64,000 bases of DNA, taken from positions 372,001 through 436,000 of the forward strand of contig JADNYJ010000013.1 of the NCBI GenBank assembly GCA_015501075.1, written 5' to 3'. Shown piece after piece: positions 28,601 to 39,203 of this stretch (the stretch's first letter is position 1; each line of letters begins with the position of its first letter). The DNA is from Gymnopilus junonius. Its lineage: Eukaryota > Basidiomycota > Agaricomycetes > Agaricales > Galerinaceae. The notes under the pieces were generated by a model. The model had not been told where the DNA came from and did not search any database. It was given only the letters and a program-made list of their open reading frames with translations. A program made the translations under genes and the position numbers.

Positions 28601-29078
28601 AGGAAGAACGTGCATGAGCTGGCTGTGGCTTTTGGCCTGAAGAGCTTGAGCAAGGGTAAAAACGATGCGCGGTATACCACGCTGACTAAGATGACAAGGA
28701 CCGGGGTGAACATAGATGAGAGGAAGGTAGCAAAGATTGTGAGGAGGGCTGGCGGGATGGGTGCCAGGGGTGATTCGTTCATTTATGATAAGAAGGGCAA
28801 GGGTCCTCCGACGAAGATGCCGAAGCATAAAGAGGGTGAAGTGGTTGGTCAGGTTCGTGTTGTTCTATTGTTCTTTCAAACTGGGATGATGAGTTGCTGA
28901 ACTTGTTCTGTGTTATTCATAGGCTGCACCCAAACTCAATGAGAGTAACGTCGGCTTCCGCATGCTGGCTATGATGGGCTGGTCGGAGGGTAACCGTATT
29001 GGTTTCACTGGCGGTCTGGATGCCCCTTTGACTGCGGTCATCAAACATACCAAGTTGGGCTTGGGTGCCACGAAATAA
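25623..29078 (+). CDS. SQS1: SQS1-like R3H and G-patch RNA-associated protein
   Basis: The N-terminus from ATG 25623 (MARGNGRGHNRGRGGPRG) and the next exon (about 25853-26220) are RGG/RG-rich, typical of RNA binding. The middle is acidic and serine-rich, with a basic patch (KKKRGLAVGSKAKRRGR). An R3H domain lies near 28500-28780, with the motif Arg-x3-His in RKNVHELAVAF. The gene ends with a G-patch (FRMLAMMGWSEGNRIG, LTAVIKHTKLGLG), stop at 29076-29078. This order matches yeast Sqs1/Pfa1, a cofactor of the helicase Prp43 in splicing and ribosome assembly. Introns are visible, e.g. near 25819-25852, 28047-28104, 28231-28284 and 28850-28922. The frame slips twice, at CCC 27229-27231 and CC 27534-27535. 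One extra C at each place restores a continuous frame, so miscounted homopolymers are likely. Confidence 0.85.
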
Positions 29079-29257
29079 GCAGCCTGGTATGCAATACCTT
29101 AATTTCATGATTGACTACTGGACCATCTATTTTGTGCCTTTGTCCTTGATGTTCTTATCGGTGATGGTTTTAGTACGAGCTTCTTGTTATTCACTTTCTC
29201 GTTTTATGGTCACATGCTACAATTCATTCCACCAGTAGAAACACATGCGAATTATCT

Positions 29258-30150
29258 TCAATGTACCTCACTCTCTTTTTCCTCTCGAGTTTGCAACGCC
29301 ACCTGCCTGTCTGCTTTCTGCCAAAAATCTTCTTTTCCCAATGCATCTGCTTTCCACTCTTCTATGCCGTCATAATCATCCGACAACGACAACAGCACGA
29401 CCCTCTTGTCACTGACTCCAGTGGAATACTGTTGATATGACCTGACAAAACAGACGAGAACTTCGATGCTCTTGCAACTATCCAGAATATCTTGCGCGAA
29501 GTCGGAGATTGGTTGTTCCACAGCCAGATGACTGAGCTTAGGCAGAAGAGCGAGTTTCTCGCATGTCTTCTGCCTATCGAAGAAGATATTTGATAACTGT
29601 AAGTGAGTAATGTTATGAAAAGGGGATTCGTCGAATGGTGTTTCGACTCCCATTGTGAACAAATCTAGTGACAACCTCTGGATTGGTAGAGCCTGTATAA
29701 CGTATTTGGCGTATCGATAATCATACGTTTCCCACAAAGCGAGGTTTTCAACGCGGGTGCAATTCTGGAGAATCTCAGCTACGATATGCCAGGTAACGGA
29801 GTAAAGAAGAACGTGTTTGGCATGTTTCGTTGCCTTGTAAAAAAGAGGAAGCTTCACGCGGTCGCTCAGATCGTACTCCGTATAGTGATATATAGGAGGA
29901 AAGGATGGCAATGGAGGCGCAAAGAAGATGATTTTGTATAATTCCGGCTCTATCCTATACCGATAAGAAGTGTTAATCGAACAGAATAACTGATAACAGC
30001 GGAGTGTACGCACCATTCCTTGACCCGGCGTGCAACGAGAATCAGAGTTGCAGCAGATCTAGAAGAGCCTGATGCAGCAAGTTCGAAAATCTGACGCTCT
30101 AGTTCAGGCGGAAGAATTGGGTCCTGTAAGGCAAGGGAGGAGGTACACAT
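29258..30150 (-). CDS. F-box/LRR-type protein (277 aa)
   Basis: Two exons, 30014-30150 and 29258-29954, with a 59-nt GT-AG intron give 277 residues. The N-terminus has [15 protein letters not shown] and [11 protein letters not shown], the short F-box-like helices common in Agaricomycetes. The intron joins this W to [14 protein letters not shown]-like strands follow (ARVENLALW type, [23 protein letters not shown]), and the tail is charged. Clear paralogue of 13615-14460. It converges with the SQS1-like gene, 180 bp apart. Family role: substrate recognition in ubiquitin ligases, inferred only. Confidence 0.85.
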
Positions 30151-30436
30151 TCTTTTCCCTATCAAATACGGTCAGAAATTTTACAAGCAAATAAGCCAGG
30201 AGCGAACTAAGGATGGTGGTTGAGTATAAGCTTGCAGCCGACATTAAAAATAGATGAACTTTCTTCGGTTAATCCCGATACCTTTTCACCGACACCCTCA
30301 CTTATTCGTTCATTCATCTTCATTTTGTGCTAAAATACCTAACTGGTCATCTTGTCAGTGCTACTGCTATTGCACACCACTCTCATTAACATTTACCAAG
30401 AAAATGCATACGTAGGTCCGTATCCGACTGTACATG

Positions 30437-31503
30437 TTATGCTTTCTGTCCCAGAATTCGCTCGAATTCTTCCTCAGTATGGTTCCATAACTTTTCAGTA
30501 ACATCCTCCTTTCTAAGTTTCTCTAGCGTTTCCTCCACCTTTTTCCCAGCACTCTCTCCGTCCCAGTCAATAGAGTATATCCCACTTCCGGCCTTACCGT
30601 CCGTCCCTCTTGCAGTATCCACCCCATCCTGTAAGGGCACACCAGAATCACCATCTTCACTGGCACTTGCTGGATACCTTGCACTTGTGGCAAAATATAA
30701 ATGGCGCTCTCCGCTCTCTTGATTAGGAATATAAATGAAAGGGCCTATCACCCAAAGAACCGCCTTCAATACCAACATTGGGGCACTTTTGGCACCTCTT
30801 CCGATGCCTGATTTAACGGGCCCCGGAAAATCGTGCACGAAGCTCACTTCAGGCGCCTTTTTTGCGAAAACTTCATGAGACAGAGTTATGAGGGAACTGG
30901 CGTGGCCGCGTGCAGAGAGCCCTAATTTCCAGCCCTGGAAATCATTCGTATCGATTGGGCCTTCTTTACCTCCAGCAAAGACACTGACTACCCTGCGAAG
31001 TCCGGTAGCACGGCGGAGTAATGGTAAGAGGTTGAGGATGAATCTAGCGCGGGAGTAATATGCCAGAGAAGCGATAAGATGCAGGTCTTCCGAGGTTTCT
31101 GTGACACAACTCAGCACGCATTCTGCGACGAAATAATAGACAGCACGTACTGGTATGTGTGATTAAAGTTCCTTGGCTCATAAACAAGATGTTGATCGGC
31201 CTTTTCTTTACTTTGGATATCCCGACAGACTTCATCAACGACGTGAATCAGGCTGACATCGGCCTTGATGAATATATATTCTCCATTGACATTGAGGGTC
31301 TTGCATTCAGTCGTGATGCGATCACCAGCTTCCTGAGATCGGCCAATAAAGTAGAGACGAGGCTTGCTGGCATGCTTTGCAAACTGCTTTAGCGTCGTCT
31401 CGCCAATGCCATTCGTGGCGCCCACAAAGACAGCAACCAAGTCGTGAGGAAGAGTCGAGGAGATACGGGAATTCGAAGCTTCAACGACAGACAAGGAGAC
31501 CAT
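30437..31503 (-). CDS. Atypical short-chain dehydrogenase/reductase, inverted paralogue, one frame slip
   Basis: Opposite-strand paralogue of 20329-21415. The start at 31501-31503 gives MVSLSVVEASNSRISSTLP; the cofactor loop is FVGATNGIGE. The second exon carries LAYYSRARF (altered YxxxK), SFVHDFPGPVKSG and GERHLYFATSARYP, ending GQKA at 30437. The intron near 31090-31148 has the same position and phase as in the sister gene. In exon 1 the frame slips at an A4 run on the coding strand (plus-strand T4, 31202-31205). With one base fewer the frame continues as PINILFMSQGTL into the splice site, matching the sister's INLLFLS. So the gene is either a recent pseudogene or intact with a miscounted run. 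Confidence 0.75.
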
Positions 31504-32994
31504 TAGGTGACGGAGTGCTATCAACAAAAGGGGTATAACGTACCCTCGCCGGAAAGGGTGTGCGGTTTTATTCGGAACTCGGCTCGAGCTGACGCTTATA
31601 CTCGGCCGCGACCCGTCGGGGTAAATATTTAAATTCTGACCGCCATCCAAAAAAGGTACATACCATCAATCTAGCTCGCCTCGTCTTCACAGGCCTTCAG
31701 AAGTTCTTCTGGACGACAAGAGAGTAGTACTGGTGCTGCTTGAAAATATTGTGACCTATTTTCAGTTGTATTCACCATTTTGCTGTCAATCATCTCGAAT
31801 CTGAATTTTTATTGTTTTTTGAATTGCGGCCTTGGAAAACTTGACTTTCCTTCGACAGCTGTCCGCAAATTTAGGAAGCCTCTAAAGAAGTTCTCCCGTC
31901 ATGTCCAATTGAGGGTTATTGGTAGAGTTGGTCGGCTGCCAAAATGGCCAAATCTGACATGAATATTCCGGTAGAGGATGCTACATGATTCAGTACGCAG
32001 TCCATTAGCTTTTTTTAGCTTGTACAAGCGAAAGAAGTGAAAAAAGGGCGCTATTTTTAGGGATTCGGAATTCTAGCCTAGAATCCGAAAAAGCTGCTGC
32101 AGAAAGGCGTGCCACTTGGCTTTCCTTGCCTGTGGATCCTGTCCCTTTGATCTGTTCTGATAAAGTTGACACTATATCTCTCACTTATATATTCAATGAA
32201 GTGGTTAGCTGTTTTTCCATCTTTACTTTCTGCCAGCAGTAAATCCTGGAAAAGTGAAAAAAGCAGCAAAAGCGAACAAGTAAATGGACTACTTGCTGAT
32301 GCCTATTCAAAACCGCTGATGAACTGGTCACTGCGACTAAGTCCAGTAACAGACAGGCGGCTTGACTTCGAACCATAGATTTACCGGCCAATGGGATGTC
32401 ACCCTTTCCGGGACCTTGTCTTCCATGCGCTATATCAGTCATCTATATCATTCATTTATCCCTTTTTCTAACCCTCTGATCATCATGCTATTTTACTTGC
32501 ATATAATACAGGATGTACAAGATGCACGTAAAGAGAAGGTAATGTCTGAACTACCAATTAACTCTTATGCCACGCTTACTCAATTTATTAGAAAGTTTAG
32601 GCAAGATCATTGCAGAAGATGCCATACCTGAGCAAGCTCCTGAACCCTGGGATGGCTACTGCTGAAGGACGACTCACAGAAGAAGAAGTTAAATAGTCTG
32701 AAAACGGGTGCGTCATGATTTCGAAGCCATTTTCTGTTTACTGACCCGGAGAACCAGCACTAGAGACACTCACACCATGCCAGGGGAGAAGGATTGTGCA
32801 GTCACTTAAATTTAGTATTTATAAGTTGTTCCATGTCTTTTCAGTTCTTTTAGTTCGTAGTCCCTTCAGATAGTCGGCGTTGGAATTGATATTGAATACA
32901 TGGCTTGTTCCAATCCATGCAGCAAAATGAGTTGTGAGGTTGTTTACTTTGAACTGTAACTCCAAAACCAACCTTGTAACGACCAATACCTGGA

Positions 32995-33110
32995 AATGTA
33001 TTTCAATACATTCTAATACATTTCAGTACATAGGACTGTCACCTACATTGCTGTACATTTGACCTCATCAATATATTCCAACACATTTTCATACATTCTC
33101 ATACATGTCA
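32995..33110. repeat. ATACATT-rich repeat block
   Basis: Begins with the near-palindrome AATGTATTTCAATACATT and continues with several ATACATT, GTACATT and CACATT units to about 33110. The core motif recurs at 33632-33650. Read directly; origin unknown. Confidence 0.6.
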
Positions 33111-33631
33111 ATCTTTGCCTCTTCACTTCAGCGGTCAAGCGTGAAGGGAAGGGCATCAATTGAAGAATGATGCTGATGATGGTAAGTATTTACATGTGAG
33201 CTATGAAGCGGGTAGTGCATAAGCGAGATGGGTGAAAGCGCGAAGCGCTTCCGGACCCGAGAAGCAGTCTAAACCAGAAAAGTGGGGCAAGAGACGAGCT
33301 GCGAGGATGGGATGGGAAAACCTCGCAAACTGGAATCTTCACGGATCTGAGCTTATATTACTACTCCCCGAATCAGATTTTGTGCAGCATTAAATGCGAG
33401 TTTGCGTTGCTTACTGGGTGTGGTGGGTGGGAACGAAAAAAGACGGCGAGGGCGAAGCCACGAGCAAAGGGAACGGTGAGTGTTGCAGAAGAAGAAGCGT
33501 GTAACGCTTGTCACACTCACGTTCACTCAAAGACTTAATTCTAATCTACGCTCATTCTTCGCTAGTACGAGAATACGATTAATAGTGGTCCAGGATGGCG
33601 CCCGCCTACATTCTCATGTAGTTAGTTGTCC

Positions 33632-33650
33632 GATGTATTTCAATACATTA
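33632..33650. repeat. Second copy of the ATGTATTTCAATACATT motif
   Basis: Seventeen bases identical to 32996-33012, about 640 bp away in the same orientation. The motif is nearly self-complementary, so it could be read as direct or inverted repeat. Confidence 0.6.
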
Positions 33651-34224
33651 TCCCGCAGGACCCGCCGTTGATGCGAGGAATGCGGCCCTATGTATGACCA
33701 TGCATACCCATATATCGGCTGGTCACTTTTTATGATGCACCTTCAAAGTCTATCTACTCAGGTATGTTGATTTAAAATCATTAGCACAACGTCGTACGTG
33801 TTCAGAGGCATGTCCGCGACCCCTGTCAAAGAAAATAATCTTACTTCTACACACCAGGCGATTTCTTCCTGAATAACTAGTAAAGACGAGCAAAAGATGA
33901 ATCCCGTAAATATTATTCCTTACGGCAGGAGGCAATCAAAAGAATGGTATTCAATCATTCAAATCCTTTAGAACATTAACGTATGTCCTATTCTTATTGC
34001 GTATACGGGTAGTTTGCTGATTTGGTACTATGTTGGAGTCCAAGTGAACCTCCATGAGTGCCAAAGGAATTACATAGCGTTGATTACGCCCTGGCAAGTG
34101 TCGGCGCACTCGTCCGGGACCTATGTCAAACCACATCTATATCCGGCTCTTGGCGATATTTATCAGGATGGGTTTTTATACCAAGCACAGCAGCTCCAGA
34201 GTATTCCTAACGTCAACTCGAACT

Positions 34225-35139
34225 ATGGTCGTTGTCGCAGTAGCAGGAACAGGCCTTGTCGGCAAGCAGATCATCCACGAACTTCTCCTCTCAGGCAAAC
34301 ACACCGTCATCGTTCTATCCCGTTCTCCCAAGCCCGAGTTCACTTCCAAAGGAGCACTGGTAAAGGCGGTCGATTACTCATCTGTCCCATCCATCGCGAC
34401 CGCCTTATCTGATCATTCCGAGCCGGTACATACAGTCATATCCTGCATCGCGTCTTTTGACCTTCCTGAAATGGTGAAGTCGCAACTCAACCTCCTCCAG
34501 GCAGCAAAACAGGTTGGCGCTAAACGATTCGCACCATCAGAATTTGGAATGCCTAGGGAGGCAAACCAAATTATCGAAGTTTACCATGAGATCAAGGACC
34601 CAGTCTGGAAGGCAGCTGAAGAGAGCGGACTTGAAGTGACCGCATTTACTTGTGGTCTTTTCATGAACTATCTCGCACATGGATACGTCAATCCAAACGC
34701 CCAGAAGGAATTGGACGGGGCTGAAAGGACTTTTGCCTTCGTCGTCGACATCAAGGAAGGGAAGGCTGATATCCCTGGAACAGGCAAGGAGCTCATCACT
34801 TTAACCAGGTGGCAAGATGTAGGCAAGTTCGTCGCCGCTGCCGTGGAGCTAGACAAGTGGGAGAAAGACTTGTCCATGGCAGGTGATGTGACGACATACA
34901 ACGAAGTGGTTAAAATTGCCGAGGAAGTGACGGGGAAGAAGTTTGAGGTTGTGAAGCACAGCGCAGCGGAGCTCCGCGAAGAAGCTGGATCAAAGTCAAA
35001 TATTCTGGAGAAGGCATTTGCAGAGGCAAACCTGGTTCGGGCACTAGGTCTTGCTTACGCGGAACCGCGCTTGAACAAGGTTGTCCATGTCAAACCGATG
35101 AGTGTAAAGGAGTTCATTACGATTTGCTGGAGCAAGTAG
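34225..35139 (+). CDS. NmrA-like / isoflavone reductase-like NAD(P)-binding protein (304 aa)
   Basis: Single exon. The first sensible ATG is 34225, because the frame upstream to 34123 has no family similarity and the sister gene starts at the same residue. The N-terminus MVVVAVAGTGLVGKQIIHEL carries the GxxGxxG cofactor loop at residues 8-14, then VIVLSRSPKP. KRFAPSEFGMP is typical of the atypical-SDR NmrA/PCBER group, as is the later TRWQDVGKFVAAAVEL. Atypical SDRs of this group act as reductases or redox sensors in the cytosol; the substrate is unknown. A TTTTTATACC element about 50 nt upstream may be the TATA box. An inverted paralogue lies at 48583-49545. Confidence 0.9.
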   Translation: MVVVAVAGTGLVGKQIIHELLLSGKHTVIVLSRSPKPEFTSKGALVKAVDYSSVPSIATALSDHSEPVHTVISCIASFDLPEMVKSQLNLLQAAKQVGAKRFAPSEFGMPREANQIIEVYHEIKDPVWKAAEESGLEVTAFTCGLFMNYLAHGYVNPNAQKELDGAERTFAFVVDIKEGKADIPGTGKELITLTRWQDVGKFVAAAVELDKWEKDLSMAGDVTTYNEVVKIAEEVTGKKFEVVKHSAAELREEAGSKSNILEKAFAEANLVRALGLAYAEPRLNKVVHVKPMSVKEFITICWSK

Positions 35140-38100
35140 AATCAGAAGATCGTTAATGTGTCGTCTAGTCCAACCCAGTAGTAAAATTAATAAATCACAG
35201 GCAGGTGAAAAGAGCGCAAACACAGATACTCTTTTAGCACCTGGGATTTGCATATTCCAGCTGAGCTTGGGCTTCAAATGTGATACATACGAACTTCGAC
35301 CAATCCGACCAATAGCCAAAGTAACTCATCGAATTTTGAGTATAATGATTCGACAGATAGCAATTAGCAAAAAGAGCGCACTCCAAAGTAATGGAAATAT
35401 TGTCAGTTACGAGGAAATGGGGCGTCGTTGGGGTTGTAAATGATACCAACAGAGGGACTTTAGCTAGGATCGTGGAGTCCGACTCTTTAACCCCACATTC
35501 CATTTTGTCAAACTGGGCGCTCATCCGAGATCAACAACCGATCAAGGCGATGAAGCGTGGTCTCAGTGTCTGCTTTGAGGAAGACAACCAGTTCATATGC
35601 TTCTTCCGCGGGAAGATATTGAATGAAGAATACATTCAGGAAGCCTAGTCTGGTTTAAGCAACTGGACATTGACTGAGATGGACATGGAAAGGGATGGAA
35701 ATCAGCGGATTCTGCGAATGGCACAGCAGGGATTGCGAACACTGCCAAAAGCATAAGCTCGTTTTGATATCATGTAGATTAAAGTAAGATCGGTGTTCCT
35801 CTTCATCAGGCGCCCGGTCAGGTCGGCGATGGCTGCAGAAGTCAGGGATAAGGCAAACTTGAACTAGTCATTGACGATGAGTCCTACTCAGAATAAGATG
35901 CCCTGATCCGACGAGAACTAGTATTTACAGGAGCTAGTAGAGAGAGACCAACAAGAAACAGGTCCAGACGTCCGATACGCTGGTCCATCCATGGGTTTTA
36001 GCAATTTTTATCAACGACGGGGAGCTGAAGAGATATCAATAAGATGGAGTAAGACTTCTACTACCTATCAACATGCACCGTTCGAAATTTGTTCAGTCCC
36101 ATGTCTGGTTCCAGAGTAACGCTCAGTGTTTGAAATTTTTACAACAGATAATATTGGCCCTGTTGCTCGGAACTTGCTGCCGGAGCTACAGATGATGTCT
36201 TCCTTTTGGTGCCACTAGCGTCCTTCAAGGAAGATGACCAAGCGTTGAAGACTCAGATGACCTACGATGCCCAGCGGACTTGTTATGGGTGTTGAAACGT
36301 TGACTGCCAACATGGCTTGGGCACGTTGCTCGGGGTCACCATCAAGGATGGGGTCATGTGCCAGAATGAGAGACCTAATATGACAATCGTCAGACCCAGC
36401 GAGCGAACAGTGCTTCGTGAACGTAACGAAACCAAAAAAAAAAATATGCTGCTGCCAGTGCTGACGCGATGTTGTCAGTCGAATAAATCATAATCCAAGC
36501 ACCAGGAAGGCAGTTCTGGGCAATGGGCATGATGTTGTTCTAGATGTTCGACAAACAGAACCAGAAGAAAGTCAGATGTCATCTCTTATCGCACACATCT
36601 CAATGAGCTTGCGTGCGGCGAATTCAATCGAGACTGTACCTGAAATAGTGTTTATTTTTCTTGAACCTCGTATCAAAGGACACATATTGCGATGCCGGTT
36701 TGATCACCTAATCGTACACGAAGATCTATCAAAAATCGGGTTTCGAAGCCCCTCAAAATGGTAGGATGACCCCAGGACGTAGTGACTACCATGTAGGAAG
36801 AAAGATCCCAGAATTTCCATGCCTTGAGGGATACATAAATCGACAGACAGGAGAGAGTAACTTCCTAGCATAATTTAGCACGCGAATTCTGCGCAAGAAT
36901 ACCAGAACTTCACTTGTCCGAACCGATACACCGGCCCTTGAGAGAGGTAAAGGGAACGTATTGAACACTTGCCTCTCAGGATGATTAGGAGCAAGTACAG
37001 CCTGAGAAGGAAGACGGTCATGCGCGGAGCTACAGAAGAACGTCAGAACGCAATCGAATGTACTTGCAAGGAGGGCACGCGTTAACATGAGATCCGAACG
37101 TGTTCCACGACACCATCATGATGTCCCGAAAATACCCCTCCGCTTTTCATGAGAATCAACGAATTAGCAGGCAGACGCCGATTGTCCATGGGCAACTATA
37201 ATATCCTATAGGAAAGAAGGCGACCCAAATCAAGGTAGTAAGCAGTTTAAAGATAGAAATCGGTACCAGGACACACGAGTTCAGTGAAATGTTTTGGCAG
37301 TGTTCTCAACTTCTCAACTCGAAATCTATCTCTGGATTTTTTTGTAAGAGCTAGATATGATGGTCGATGATACGAAATTACTTAATTTCTAGTCAGTTTT
37401 CAGGTTCATTCGAATAATAGCAGGACGAAGGAAAAGCACTGGTGACTTGCTGGTGACTAGATGGAGGAACAGTCAAAAGAAGGGGAGAAAATTCAGATTA
37501 CGTCAGACTCCCGCCATTGCTTGCCGCTGATTCCCGCGACGTGTTCCGCACTTGCCAAATTAGGATACCCCGGCCCCCGATAAGGGCAGCCATTACGCAG
37601 TCCTAACTCGTGATAGCTCCCTCATTTCTGTGGCAATTGAGAAATGATTCCCGAAAATGGAGCTGAATGATCACAATATGGACGATCAAGTCAGCACAAA
37701 GTTTGGATACTGACCTATTATTGATACACTTTACAATAAGCGAGAGGGCACCCCAGAATGCAGGAATTCCAAAGAAAAAAAAAACGAAATGGAAGGAGAT
37801 CGTACGCGCGCAGGCACGCAGCCCTAAAAAGAAAATCACCCTAAATCCTGATGCAGTGAAGGTATATCGATATTTCTCGATTGCCCGAGGTAGATCAGAG
37901 AGTACAGAAGCTCACGTCGAACTTCAACCCATCAAAATCGAGAACTCGGGGAATCGAGATTGTCGATGGACATCAATTTCCGTCGGGATACAGAAATCCC
38001 TAGGAAGTCGAGGACAGCACCCCAATAGGCGTCGATAGGCCGCCTTTCTCGTCCCATGTGAAATATAACGGAGGATGATCTTGGGCTTGGACAACGTGAA

Positions 38101-39203
38101 TCAAGAATTAAACCTACTATAGCAGGGGGCGTTGATTTACATGATCGTCGTGATTATCTATTAGGGGTGTCTAGACGATCCTAGAACTTGGTCAATCTCA
38201 AGAATCATGACGAAAACGGCAACAGCAACAGTCTTTCAAGCCATGTTCACAAAATCTTCTGAATCTTCTTTATGTGATGTGAAGGGAACAACTACCCGTA
38301 TTATGTACAATCCATGTATCATCTTTTATCTTTTATCTTTTACTTTACTTTACCCACTTTTTTTTTGCGGGTTTTCTTCTATCTACATAATCAGGATGGA
38401 GCGCCAGTTCGGCAGTAAGGAAGGAGCAAGAGAGTAAGGAAAAGGTGAATGGTCGAATGGCGCGAGCATGCGGCTGGGACGACGCCGCCGCCCACAATGA
38501 CAGAGGCGGCGTGGAGGAGAAAGGCCACTGTGGTGCGTCGACAAGACAGATACGCGGTGAGCCAGCGAAGAAGTAGGCAGCGGGTGAGTTCGCCGTTCAG
38601 GCTACGAGCGACGACCGAGCTGAACCGCGTCCACATCCGGACGATCTTCGAAAGGAACTTCGGGAGGAAGGAGGAAGAGAAAGGAAAACAAAATGAGTCG
38701 AAGAAAAGAAAGGTGGATTAAAAAGAACGTGATTGAAAGCGATAGGATAGGATAGGATAGATGTAGCAAAAGGAAAAAGAGGGAAGACACCATTAAAATC
38801 CGAGCAAGTACGTCTAAGGAATCCACTGATAAGACATAAGACAGATGAAAAAAGGAAGAGAGGAAAGGATGAAAAGAAATAAATATATACACGAAAGAAG
38901 AAAAGGAAGGAGAAAGGAAGCACGAGCACGGATAAAGTACAATACAGCGAGCACAGAACCAGGTGAAGAGATGCAGAGAAGAAGAGCAAGTCAGCAAAAG
39001 AGACGAAGGCGGAAAGAGGAAGAAAGGAGCGAGGGTATTTTCGTACAAACAATGAAAGCAAACGACCACGAATCCATTGAAGAAAGAAAGAAAAAAGCAC
39101 CAAAGAAACCGAACCCATAGGAAGAAGGGGAAACAGAAACCATTTTTTTTGGTACAACACACAAACCCCACACCACCATCACCACCTCATCATCATAATC
39201 ACA
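35140..39203. other. Gene-poor region with possible minus-strand relic and polypurine tract
   Basis: No complete gene recognised in 4 kb. On the minus strand, patches between about 37130 and 36230 read like spliced coding sequence, e.g. NNIMPIAQNCLPGAWIM near 36520 and RSLILAHDPILDGDPEQRAQ near 36370. I cannot assign a family. The plus strand from 38650 to 39110 is strongly purine-rich and is the 3' flank of the leftward gene ending at 39204; it includes a (GATAG) microsatellite. Confidence 0.35.
38741..38762 (+). repeat. GATAG microsatellite
   Basis: Four tandem GATAG units followed by a partial unit, inside the purine-rich region downstream of the disordered-protein gene. Read directly. 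Confidence 0.8.

Larger units (their letters stand above)
31504..34224. other. Gene-poor region with ATACATT-rich repeats
   Basis: No supported gene in 2.7 kb. It contains the SDR promoter (a TATAA-like element near 31585 on the minus strand), short featureless ORFs, and a 17-bp motif ATGTATTTCAATACATT twice (32996-33012 and 33633-33649) with many ATACATT units between 33000 and 33110. This may be a small non-autonomous transposon, not proven. Confidence 0.4.

Noticed and set aside
38602..39185. Long overlapping minus-strand ORFs rich in Phe, Ser and Leu
   Set aside because: They are translations of the pyrimidine-rich strand downstream of the 39204 stop; low-complexity sequence without domain features.
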